A DNA stretch of 64,000 nt from Brugia malayi (taxonomy: Eukaryota > Nematoda > Chromadorea > Rhabditida > Onchocercidae), in assembly GCF_000002995.4 (NCBI RefSeq), contig NW_025062477.1, forward strand, positions 886,001 through 950,000, read 5' to 3'. Positions 27,851 to 40,736 of this stretch are shown here, piece after piece. Every line of letters starts with the position of its first letter. The stretch's first letter is position 1. The position numbers and the translations under genes are program-made. Under the pieces are notes generated by a model. The model searched no databases and was not told where the DNA came from. It was given only the letters and a program-made list of their open reading frames with translations.

Positions 27851-30800
27851 TTACTCCGAATCGTCATCATCTGTCTTCTGATTCGAAGGGTTATCGTTCT
27901 TCAAATAGCTAAATGTCTTACACAGCTGTCTACCCATATCCATTAGATGTTCAATATTTACCTAAAAACATAAAATAATGTTTTTTTTTTTTTTTAAAAA
28001 AAAAGAACAAAGATACAAAGATTCAAACTCAATTTAACATGCTAGACGAATATGTCTTCTCTTCCCTTCTTTCCGATAATAACCAAATCGTTGGACAACT
28101 CAAATTTCACCATATGGCATTAAATAATTTCTATCTAACAATAAATTACAACCTGCTTTATCAAAAAAATGGTTTTTTTTTAATGCTAAACGATCATATC
28201 CTTAAATTATAAAAAACAACAAAATTTCCATATGAAAAAGAAGAAATGATTAACTTTATCACTTGAAATAACCTGCCATAGAAACTAAATTTCAGCTAGC
28301 CACAACACTGAAATACCAACCTGATAACCTTTCAAAGAACCACAATTAAAACCACAATAAGTAGATTCTAGAGTATACGATCGAGTGATTCCAAACTGCT
28401 TCCACAGTGTTACACGAGCCGAAGATTCTTTAGTTTTGGTTATATTGAATCGACAATTTGATAGTGAAAAGTAATTACACATCTGAGGAAAAATTTCCCG
28501 TGACTTAACAGAATAAATTGTTTAATTATGAAAAGAAAATGAAAAGAATTTAGTAAAATTTTACATATGACAAAGTTTTTGGTAGTAAAAAATACATTCG
28601 TACTTAATCCATTAAAATCGAATATATCATATTTCTATTTAAATTAAATCATCTGTAAATTATACCTGCTGCAGAAGCAATGGAAGCGACATGAAATCAT
28701 TTCTTCCTGGAAGCGAATGATCTAGAATACGCCATGAGTTATCAGGATTGTTTCCATAAAGAAACAAATTGAAATTGTTGGAATGACCATGTAAATCAAT
28801 GAATAAAAATGGCTTCTTTCCAAGTACATCGACCTGAAATTTTTAATTCTTCATCTCTTATTAGAAATAAAGTAAAAATCATATAATAAATACTAGAAAT
28901 CAAACATTATTAATTCACTAAATACAAGTATTATTAATAAACAAAACTCAGAGTGCAAAAAAAGTCAAAATTCCTTTGATTCAAAAAGGAAAGATTAAGT
29001 TTATGAATTATACACAAATCTAAAATTAATATGGCACATGAATTTAGACCGTAAGAATGTGATTAAGAATAAATAGACAAGAAAAAAAAAAAAAGAAGAA
29101 AACCTACTATATACTGTACAATAGCTTTACTATGAAAAATAACAGGATGCAATACTGATGAAGGTTGATCCCAGGTTCGATTTAAATCTACACCAGCTAA
29201 GCTACAACGATGTGAACCGTTCACTACACCATCAACATTTAACATTGGAATTAATTTAAATACGAACTGATCACGAAGCTCCATAGCTTCTTCCTTATCG
29301 CTCATCAAGAACTCCATAATGCCTTAAAATTTTGATCAATCACAACAATTTAACTTAATTAGAAGCTATATACAGATGATGATAACATCAAATATTCGTA
29401 AATAGATTTTTTAAATTTAAATTAAACCTATGTAATCTACGTTTTCCTAGTAAAACACAGTAACCATCCGGTTATAAATTCAAAATCATTTTCCATCAAT
29501 TACATTACAAATTCAGATTTAAACTAAATTTTTCATTACTGATAACTCTTTCCTTGAGAGTAAGTTTACCCATTATTATAGATCAAAAAAAAAAAAAAGA
29601 AAAAAGAAAAAATGAACAAAAGATTAAAAAATAAAAATTACTTCCACTAAGCGTATATGTTATATAATATTAAAGATATATAGTTTAGCTACTAGTTTAA
29701 GAGAGAGAAAAATACTTTTAGAGAGAGAAAATACTTTTAAGAGAGAGAGAGAAAAAGTTTAAGAGAGAAAAGAGAAAAATACTCAATTCAAAGCACTTCC
29801 TATACAATTTAATTTATTTTGCTTTCATTTAAGTACGTTATCTTACTTTTGGGTTTATTCATAGACATACAAAAAGTGTACCATGCATAATCCAACTTGT
29901 ATTATTTTCTCCAGGATGTACTCTAGCAAAGATCAATATGATCTGGCGATCATCTAATTGTTTTTTAGTACCATTAGCGGTCACTGTAAGGAGTGACACA
30001 CTATTACCAGCTAATGATGTACAGAGTTTATCATTACGAACATAGCGCTGTCCTCTCGTGTCATTTTTCGACAAATATCTTTCTAAGGTAGCCTGAAATT
30101 ATTCATAAAAATTTACACTGCCTATAAATGCATTTAATACTAATGTTTATCTGATAATTTTAACATAATAAATGCATATTTAAGTATTCTATAGCAGATA
30201 CAAATCTGTCGCTTGAACAATATTACAATTTATTCTTACATCATACAACTTATACATATATATTTATTTATTTATATCTAACTTATCTCTTCATTTTTTT
30301 ATTACTAAATAAAGTTAGCATTTCTAAGCAATTTCCTCTTAAATGCCTTAGTTATCCTTTTAAGTTTAAAGTTAAAAAGATTAAAACTAGAAATACAATT
30401 GAAAAATGGTAGATATATAAGACTCATGATTATATACCAAGTATTTTTTGAAATTTTTCCAATTAAATAAAATAGTAATATAGTTTGTATTATATTACGC
30501 TCACAGTCATATAAGATATACTAAACTCTGTTCATTTTTTAATATAATATAACTGCTCACCATATTTAGGTCATCTGTTTCTAGCTCGTTTTATTTAGCT
30601 ATTTAATAGGTGCTTGACTTTTCATAATTCATAAGCTCAATTAACTCGTAGTTCATAGTTCACAAGTTCAATTTGCTCCATCTTAACATTCGAACTCAGA
30701 ATCATCATTAAAATAATTTCAATTCAATTCAGAGATGAACTACCTGAAGCATCGAATATGTGTACGGGAAATGATATGCAATATAGCATACATCGGCGCG

Positions 30801-33800
30801 ATATTTAAATCTGATTGTAAAATACAGCGAAAAATAGTGCCTGAAAAAATAGAGAATCATATAGTAGAGATAAACTTTTTCATTTCACACATTTATCTTT
30901 GTTCCATCCTTTAAAATCATGAATAATGCTTTGATTGTTAGCATAAAAAAAATCTGAAGTTTTAATTCTCTGATAAAAATATGGAATTTCATATTGCTAC
31001 GCCACATGATAATACCGTTGAAACTCCAAAAATGCTGAATAAATGAATATTGTTCAAAGACAAAAATGTTTGAAAAACGCAAACATCTGACAAAGTATTA
31101 TGCCTCTTCGAATTCGAACTTGTTTCACTAGTAACACTATATATTCATCTTCAAAATAACAAATTTGTGAATCGAAATACCTTGGAGCAGATGCATCACT
31201 TAGTTTTCGAGAGTCATTGCGGATGAAAGCATTACGACAATAACATATTGCTGAACCTGTACGTACCCATTTAGGATTTCCTTGACAAGCTTCTGTAACT
31301 GAGAATAATACTGGTTGCATACCTACAAACAAATAGTTCTTGGAGTTATTCATAACCATCTTTGCTTTATTTATTATATTATCGTAAATATCGTTAATTA
31401 TTTTTCAGGAATTAAATTTTTGTTGCACAATTTTAGTGTACTCTACTGGAATCATAACAAACAATTGCAATTATTTATGTTATGAAAAATTTCTTCGAAG
31501 AAAGTATCTTCTAAAAAATACATCTAAAATATAAGAGATTTGATAAATAGTTAAAGTCAAGATAAAATAATTACCACGATTAAACATTGATGTCTTTTTG
31601 AAGCAATTAATAATTTCAAATATATAATCCACGTCTGCCTCATTGTTGGAAACTTCGAAAAAGAACCATTGAAAATGTGACCGTAACTGGTTGATATCTG
31701 GTGACAGTATTAACTGATAATGCCATTTATTTACCTAAAACAACAATTCTCTCCCAATAAAGTGAATTTTTGAAATGGTCATTTACAACTTTGTAGATAT
31801 TGAAAAATAATACTTGGATGGCTCGTCTTAAATTTCCACCTTCAAATCGACTCTCAAATAGCAAATGATTTTTGGAATCCATTTTGCCAATCCTGAAATG
31901 AAAATGCACCAGTAATTCAGTTCACATTTAGTATCACAATAGTTCTTAAATTATTTGAAGTTGCTTTACTGTTTTCCAAACCATATTTTGGTGTTACTCG
32001 TAGAGTTAGAAATAATTAATAATTAATGCGAACTTATAAATAGCAAATTACAAATAATTCATAAGAGTAAAATCAAATAAGTTAATTAATATAAGGATAA
32101 TACCGATTTTCATCATCGTTTCCAATTGTTTTCCAGGTTGTAAGAACTTTAGTTTTATCGCAAACCAAACAATCCAAATCATAAACAATACGAGTAGAGA
32201 ATGATGATTCCTCTTGCAAATGTGCTATATCTTTTATCAATAGATCTCTTAAAGAATAAAACTTATGCACATGCGAGAAGGTTTTTCAGCTTTTTTTAAA
32301 ACTAGTTTTAGAAGTGATGAGGAGTTGAATAACGAATCTAGATTTTAAACTTCGCATTAAGTTCACACTTGTTTTCAACAAGTAACTGAATTTTCATAAG
32401 TAACTGAAAAAAATATTCATGGAACTAGTTTTACAAATATACAAGGTAAAAAATTAATTGAATTCAATAATTCAAATGCTTTCATACCGTGAATTGATCT
32501 TTGCCAGTGGTTGCAAAACAGAAAATAAATTTGTTGGAGAAATTGTTGTTGGATAAGCAATTTTTATGAAAACTGATGGCGATCTTGTCTTCTGAAATTT
32601 GTTAATACAACAAATTATGTGTTAAAATACAAGCACTTATGCATGCATTGTACCAAAAATTTAAAACTGAAATCAAATTTCAAAGCTGATTTTCATTTCA
32701 AGAACTTGTAATTAAAATAAATCAATTATAATATTTGCCTTCACTGCTTTTGCTACCAAATCTGCGAAATTTTCCACTTCTGTCTCCAAAATTGTCGTCA
32801 TTGAAGATGAACCTGCTCTAATAGTCCCTTGAAAAAATTCAGTGAAATAATGAACATAGTCATCGGTTAACTCAGTTAAAGAGAGTTGATGGTGATGGAA
32901 GCACGCAGATACTGGATGTGAGCTATCCTTGTCATTGTCATGCAATGGTGCTACTGTAAATAATGCTTCATCTTCTTCGTCACCATCGTCTTCATCTGTA
33001 AACCATGACCTATGACCCGTTAAGCATAATTTTATGTGTGAAATCAAAAACTAAAATCTAGCATTTAAATATGAATATTTAGACCTTAAACTTATTTTAA
33101 TACTAATATTTCAAGTACTAATACCATCTTATTTATCAAAATGTCATACTTTTTTACTCTTTCTTAACTTGTATCGATAAAAAGGATTCTAAAGTGATGA
33201 AGCATGAAAATTAATTTGTAAAAGCTAAATTATCTATAGTACTTACATCGATTTAATAGTATGAATATCCTTACTTTAATAATTATAGTTAACAACTGTA
33301 AATTCATTGAAAAAAAAAAAACCTTATAACCAGCCTTTAAACTACTTCCAAGTTATGCTCATTATACTTCATCGATCGTTACTTTCATATCTAGACAAAA
33401 ATTTTGAACCAAAATTTAATATAAAACTCGTTTCTTTTTAAAATTTCAAAATGTAAATCATATACTTCTTGAAGTTGATCTGTGAATCAAATATTTTATT
33501 AAATATTTTGGTGCGTCTTAATTCTAATAACTTTTTAATCATAATTAATAACTAGCAGCATTTATAACAACTCATTTCATCTTTTTCTTTTATAATTAAT
33601 AATTTTCTTTTTTTTTTTCTAATAACATAACTCATTTCACTTTTCTAAACGTTATGACACAATAAGAATCTACTTATTTGATCAATCAATTCCTTCCTTA
33701 TCAAACAAAATTAAACCATACCACTACTTAAAGTAGGCTTATCTTGTTGTACTGGAGAAGTATACAAGAAATTTTCTTCAACTTTTTTTCCATGCAACCT

Positions 33801-36800
33801 AAGATGAATTATGAATTATAAACACACATAAATAAAGTTAAATTTTCAAAGAAATAAAAATGAGTTAATATTTAATATAATACAGGTGAAAGAATACAAA
33901 TGATAAATTTCAATAAACATACCAAGTGGATTGTTGTTGTGCACTGCTGCAACCTATTTTAGGAAGTGGGAAAATAATTGGTGGTGGTGTGGATGAGGCT
34001 ATTGGAAATGGACGAAGAGGTAAGCAACTCATACACAATGCAATTAAAGAATCCTGAAATATTTTGAAACTTACTAGATTTATCAAAATATTAGCCTTTA
34101 AAAATTGATATAAAAAGTAAAATTTAGAAAAGCAGACATAATTTTAAATGTTTAAACATTTGAAATTCAATCTAAATTTAATTTTTACAATAAGAGTTAA
34201 TGAAAAGAATGTTATTGAAAGAAAAATTTTTAAACAACTGAAAGTGAAAATAAGAGCAATGAAATCTAATGAGATATCAAAGTATGATACTAGCAAAAAG
34301 TTTAGATTGAATTGCATTAATATTAAGTGAAAAATAAGCTGCTATATTCACCATAACCATTGTTTCTTATAAGTATTTATTTTAAAATTGCACAAATAGT
34401 CGAATTAAAAATTTTTTTTTGAATCACCTGTATATCACAACTGTTAGAAAAGATAAAAGATAAGAGATAAATGAGACGGCTAACTTCTATTTCTGACTGA
34501 TAAATTGATAGAAAAGATGATATTGTTAATTTGAAATGAATCTCACAAACAATCAAACAATCAGACACAGTGATAATTAGTAGACAAGTGTCTAACAACA
34601 TTAACACATCTGTTTGAGAGATTTTTAATTTTAAATCAACTGTTTTGCATTGATTATAAGAGCTAAAGTGATGGGCGGAGTTGAGAATAAAGTTTTGCTG
34701 GAAGTTTGAACAAAAATAACAATTAAAACAATTTTGTTAAATGTGAAAAATAATTATATATTTTTATTAATAATTCAGTAAATTTGTCTTTGCTCCAGAG
34801 AATAACAACAACTGATAACTTATCGAAAACTACAAATAGAACAAATTCAATAAATATCAAAGATAATAAAAGAACGAGCCAGTGACTTACAATTAAAATA
34901 TTTATAACGATAACTGAGGAAAACATAGTATGAGAATAGAGAAGACTATGAAATGAGGATGAAAAATATAATTTGTTTGCTGAAATGTACATTCATCTTA
35001 TATTCAACAACGAAATTCAATTTCATTTTTACTTGAAACTGTTCCATAGCATGGAAATTAAAAAAAAATTGGAAAATTGTTTCAGATGACAAAATGTAAT
35101 TACTTTAGACGACTTGGAACTGATGTTTTTACCAAATCTCGGACCATAAGTTAGGCTATAGATATGATGCATCTACTATAAGAAGTACTCCTTTGCAATA
35201 CATCTAAATTAATGAAAAAGATTATTATTGAAAATTCAAAATTGACGAGAATTTTCTTTGAAATATAATTTCAATTTCTGAGATCTTTCTTTTTTCCACT
35301 GCAATTATCTGATTAAATTTAAATAAGCTAAGAAAAATTTAAAAAACGACTTTAAAAAAAAAATTGGAACTTCATGTAGATTCATGAGAGATTCAATCCA
35401 AACTGGAATTTAAAGACTCAAAAACAAACATATTCGACATTTTGAAACAAAATACCAATTATAACAGCTTGGGAACATTTCAAACAGTCAGCAGTATCAG
35501 ATCTGATTCAAATAAAATGAATAGAAAAATATGAATAAAACGAATAATATAAGAGTCTTTGATTTGGCAGTTGAATGGACAATTTTGAATCTCTGATTAA
35601 AAACACATTTAATGAAGCTACGATTTTATGATTTGAAATTATTTTATACTTCAACATCGTGAGAGTATGAAAATTTCTTTTAAGACTGGTAATATGAGTA
35701 TTCAGCACTTCGTTGTATTTGATGTGTAGCTATTCAACCATTATGTTGTTAATAATGATTACATAGCATTTTTAAGATTTGGATAACTTTACTTTTTTAT
35801 AAGATTTAGATAGTATTTTATAATTTGAAGTTATAACAAAGTATCAAGTAGAGAAGCTAACTCAGAACAAAGTGAGAGTGGAATATGAATTTGACAAAAT
35901 TTAGTGAATTAAGTTATCAAGATGACGCAATGACACTTGAACAAGCTCATAAATAAATCTCCTAAAGAGTTCTGGTGTCAGTTATCAAATCAGGCTTACT
36001 GACCAGTTGAGTTATTGACTGAAGCGAAGAGGATATCATGCATTTGTCAACTTTTTATGATGTATATGATAACTTGAGACACAATTTAAGTGTAAGTAGT
36101 AACAAAGAATAATGCGAAAGTGTATTAAGACATTCCACAATTTTTCCATAAATGATCCTTATATCAAAAAGATGGAAAATTAAGGATTTGATTCAAACCG
36201 AAATAATAATTTCAAAAGAAAATGAGGTCAGACACTGACTTCCAACAACATTAGAATTTTCAGAGAATTAATGTACCTATATTGAATTAGTTATCATATT
36301 TATCAATCTCTGAAATGTTTAAAAAAATTCAAAGGCCTTTGGAAGTACTGATTTCTAAAATCCGAAAAACATCAAAAATGAATTAAACCCGAAATTTATA
36401 AGAGATTTTGTTTACTGTTATAAAAAATAACCTTAAGATTTATAATAGACCGCCCCAATTGTGAATTATCATCCAAGTATTCGTTGTCGTTCCTAATGAA
36501 TGAAATAGCTGAACCAAACGTTTCCATTGCACCAATAGCTAGTAGGCGTTCTCTGTTACGTTCTAAATCCCGACAATACCAGTACTTTATCACAATCTTT
36601 CTCTTACTAAGGACAGAACTGGAAAAAAAAAAACCATTTTCTTCATTTAAAAGCTCCAAAATAGAAATACTGCTTAAATACAGTTGAAAATGCAATTAAT
36701 TAATTAATTAGAGTTACTTAGTCTCATTAAATCTCTTAACGATGCCACTGTAAACAAGCAAATTTCGAGGAGAGTCTGTTCAGATGCAATGAATTGTTGT

Positions 36801-39800
36801 TGAAAATACTTTTGAAACGTTTTCGTTAACATAGCGAAAATATCATTTGACTCCAGCACAGTCATTACGAGACGATTTTCTGGAAATTTTGCTGTTAAAT
36901 TTACATGAACTAATTCACGATATAAAATTTATATTTTAAATGAACATTCCATATTTCCTTAAGTCAGAAAAATATGACAGTACAATAAAAATATCATCTT
37001 TATAAACAAATAAAGAAGATAAATAACAAAAGAAATTTTGCTACTACTGCTGAATTGATGCTATAGTTGAAAATATGAAAAAAAAAAAAAAAAATAAAAT
37101 AAAATAAAATAAAACACGTACTGAATTTGATGATAATATAAAGTATTTCTGTAAGGCGAGCCACAATTATTGCATCTGTTCCAGAAATAATTGATGTTAT
37201 CAAGTTTTTTACAAATTCTTGACTTCTGCCAAACATTCGCGCATTTTGCACTGAATTAAAATATTTGAAATAATTTTCAACTTTATAATTTCAATCATGA
37301 ACGGTTCACTTCCTTAAACTGAAGTTATTTCTGAATGAATGCAAGATCACATTGCTGAATATTGACCTCCTTACAGAAATCTCAGAAAAATATATCAATT
37401 ACCAAACCGCTGCTCTAATTAATCTTGGTTGGGCATCTTTATATGCAATAAAGTTCAAGAAGAAAAAAATAAAAACAAAAAACAAAAAAAAAAAACGATA
37501 TTTCAAATTTTCTAATTAATCAAACTGCTCAATTCTACTTCTTTCAAAACGAAAACAGAACAAAATGCACTCGAAAACAAGTGGAGAAAGATAGATACCA
37601 TAGCACTTTTTCTTCTTATGGCCTTTTTTTTTGGTTTATTTTTACATTTTATTTGTCACTTAATCACTTTCTCTCTGTGATTTTATCTCTTAGATTTGAA
37701 CTTAATCACCAAAGTTCTGGAATTCCGCCGTTTTAATTATGAAAACCATCTGTTTTACTATTTGACAACTCAATTATTAAATAATAAACAAAAATATACC
37801 TGAACGAATACAGCAACAACATAATTGCAAAACCGATATCATTTTCCTGTCCTTAGCAAGCAACAATAATTTCTTTCGAAATAGCATAATCAAACCGTCC
37901 AAACGAACTTTTAGACAAAATTTTTTGTCTGCAAAAAGTGTAAAGTGCAAATTAGGAAAATTATTATCGCCTTCATTTCACTCTGAAAAAAAAAAATAAT
38001 AGATTTCTAGCAATCATTTAATCAATTAAGAGAGTTGTCAATCATATTACCTCTAACATATAACATAATAAGAAGAGAAGAGAGTATATCAATACTGCTA
38101 CAATATACTGATTCGGCAATAAATGACACAAAACGTCTAATGAGCGAATTTGTTCCATCTAAACGAATTATGCGACGCTGACGTATTAGTGATGCTGAAA
38201 AAAACTAGAATATACTGGATAAAAATCCTGAAAGAAATGAGTAAACTTATAAGAAAAAGCAGATATAAAGCAGCAAAAAAATTAGGATTTAATCCCAATT
38301 TTTCTAATCGTTCAGTGAAAAAGTGAATTTTGAGAATGCTTCAAAATAACTAATAAAAATTCAATTGTATGAGCTACAATAACACACTAACACTTTATGC
38401 TTGCATAGCACAAGGAGAAATACTAATTCTATTTTACAGTCTCGATTTTTAAGGTATACTTGAAGAATTTAACTTAGCATTTTATAAGGTATAACATTTT
38501 ATGTGATTCCTGATAAAGGTAAGTGTGCAAGTAAATGTGAAACTGTAAATATTTTATGATATAATAATAGTTTTTCAATCCATAGCGAAAAGAAAAAAAA
38601 AAGAAAAAGAAAAACAAACCAGAAGGTTTACAGCTAGTGATGAAGCCTAAAAGAAGTTGACAGAAGAACGAAGTTGTTAATTCACTGCGACATACCTGGG
38701 AAAAAATGTTTCACAGCAATAAAACTGAAGTCAAACTTTGAATTTTTAAAACTTCCATTTAAATGATAATCCCTTATAGCACTTCGAAATATGAACATAG
38801 TTCGACTACAATGCCTATTGTTGATGTAACAACAGACTGTTGAAAACTATAAGAATATTAAGTCCAATTTCTTAATCATACTTAAGGTCTTTGAGTACTA
38901 TTTTCCAGTGATAAATCCATCCCAAAAGACCCCAGAAAGAAAAGAATCTCCAAACTATCAATCAATTTAATTTAGCTAATATTTTGTTATGATGCATATT
39001 AGACGTAAAAAACTTCTATAATCAAATATGTGAGGTTTTAATAATTATAGTAAAATAGCAAAGGCAATACTAGGAAAAAAAAAAACACTGAAAACTAAAA
39101 AAACAAAGTTCAAAAAAAGTGCAAATTGGCGTAATCATGAGTCGATCAATAAAGGCCAACATAAATGATTCAGTTCATTTCGTAAGGGTAAAGAGTTCAC
39201 TAACCTCAATAGCTTTCAACAGCTGACCCAAATATTCATCAGTTGAGCGATTGTTTACATCCTGGAAAGTAGCAGTCGAGAAACTCATACTCTGATCGGT
39301 ACCTTTCAATAAAAAACGATAGCTTGACATATTTTTCGCAGCCTATAAATGTGTTATCTTACATAAATTGATATAATTATCATTTGGTAGTTGATTTCTA
39401 CAGAGTCACAGTTGAACATTAATTAAACATAATTCAAAAAATTGTAAGTAAACTAAAAACATATCATTTGCTATACTGACCTTTCAAAAAAGATAAATTA
39501 TAAAATGTCGTCAATCAGCAAAAATGTCACCATTGAGATGGTTTTTGGTGTTTCAGAATGAAAGGTAATGAAGAAATAAAAAATAAATAGATGAACAATA
39601 AGACAATATAATATAAACCAACCGATTCGCTATATAACTTGATAGAGATTTCTGTTTGCTCATGCAGTTTCGCCTCGCTATCACCTTTTAAAACCATTTG
39701 AATTAATCGTATTACGGATGCTGATAATGAATTCTGAACATCACAACCATAGCTGAAAATGAAAAGAAAAACGATACGAGAGGGAATAGTGGAAATATAT

Positions 39801-40622
39801 GTAATCAAAAAGAGTGAAGAGGATTAATAAATACCATAATAATGCAAATCTCTGAATAAAAGTGTTCAAAAATTTTGTTGTCTAACAATTCAGGCAGATC
39901 TATAAGATCCAGAATTTGCAAATTTAGCGTGGGTATTAATGCCCAAAATCATTTATTAGAATCGACAGAAAACAGCTATTTCAAAGATACAGTTTACCCA
40001 CAGCCATTCGCTATTTTGCTAATAAACAAATCAAAATGTTTGACGTAATGAAATTCGCCTTTTTTTTATAACCTATAAGAATAAGAAATAACAAACTCGA
40101 GTGCTGATGTTGGTGAATCTTCTTTGGGCATATTTCTGACCTTAGATAAATTCCATCTGTACAAACATCCTTTAAGTCCCTGATAACACTTATAATTTTA
40201 TCAACAATCAATCTTTCAGATCTATTCCTGTTTCATTAAATACGAAATTATTTAGCAAAAAAATGATTAAATCATATGGCAGAATAAGAAGGCGATTATT
40301 ACAGATGTAAGAAAGAAAAGTGCGCAGAAAAAAGAAAGGTTTATTAAATTCAAACATAAATCCTTAATATACACATAGATTAAATATAATAATTGTGAGC
40401 TACGTAGTACCTTTGGAAGCAAACACTGAAAGTGATAAAGATAAAGATGAACTATGAAAGTAATATGAAATCGATTAAGTTTAAATGACATAATAAAATA
40501 ATAGATTACTAGCTAACTTATAGATATTAAAATTCAACATTTCTTCCCTCAGTATTACGTTTAAGAATTTTTCATATGATCTCCTCTAAAATAAAAATTT
40601 ACGACACTTACCGTTGCATCAT
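27851..40622 (-). CDS. ccpp-1: Cytosolic carboxypeptidase 1 (tubulin deglutamylase, AGTPBP1/Nna1/CCPP-1)
   Basis: This M14-family metallocarboxypeptidase shortens polyglutamate side chains or tails of tubulin; in C. elegans it acts on ciliary microtubules (family knowledge). The 24 exons in transcript order start at 40612-40622, 40141-40227, 39623-39752, 39205-39342, 38620-38695, 38051-38194, 37800-37928, 37122-37250, 36741-36879, 36432-36618, 33923-34053, 33722-33798. They continue 32745-32995, 32488-32591, 32104-32247, 31814-31892, 31575-31734, 31181-31322, 30744-30840, 29882-30092, 29108-29322, 28666-28833, 28321-28482, 27851-27961. The total is 1073 aa in frame. The N-terminal half is helical, armadillo-like and followed by an acidic linker (DEDDGDEEDE). 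The N-terminal CCP beta domain precedes the catalytic domain with zinc ligands H844 and E847 (HPGE) and H942 (DLHGH), and catalytic E1022 (LESTYCG). The exon 9 and exon 13 ends have alternative donors. NDUFA9 ends 114 bp upstream on the same strand. Confidence 0.93.
29699..29790 (+). repeat. Degenerate GA-rich tandem repeat in a ccpp-1 intron
   Basis: There are about four imperfect units of GAGAGAGAAAATACTTTTA-like sequence in the intron between exons 20 and 21. Confidence 0.8.
34054..36431 (-). other. Largest ccpp-1 intron (2.4 kb)
   Basis: This intron separates the armadillo-like exons from the linker exons. The flanking exons join in phase 0. Several minus-strand open frames (34377-34607, 34723-34992, 35508-35708) are hydrophobic, AT-driven translations with no family resemblance, so no nested gene is claimed. 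Alternative exons are possible. Confidence 0.5.
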
Positions 40623-40736
40623 TCATCGATGATTACACATTATCGACAATTACAATGAAAGCATAGATAATCTATTAAGTCATCCAGTAGTGAGCTATCG
40701 TGTGAACATATAAAAATGATAACATCAATAACTATA
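40623..40736 (-). promoter_or_regulatory. Intercistronic region of the probable NDUFA9-ccpp-1 operon
   Basis: Only 114 bp separate the NDUFA9 stop (40737-40739) from the ccpp-1 ATG (40622). A candidate trans-splice acceptor, TTAATAG on the minus strand, has its AG at 40672-40673, leaving a 5' UTR of about 49 nt. No canonical AATAAA is present for the upstream cistron. The spacing resembles nematode operon junctions; use of a spliced leader is inferred. Confidence 0.6.

Noticed and set aside
34377..35708. Hydrophobic minus-strand frames inside the large ccpp-1 intron as a nested membrane-protein gene
   Set aside because: Composition is that of translated AT-rich DNA, frames are short, no splice chain connects them, and no family is recognisable.
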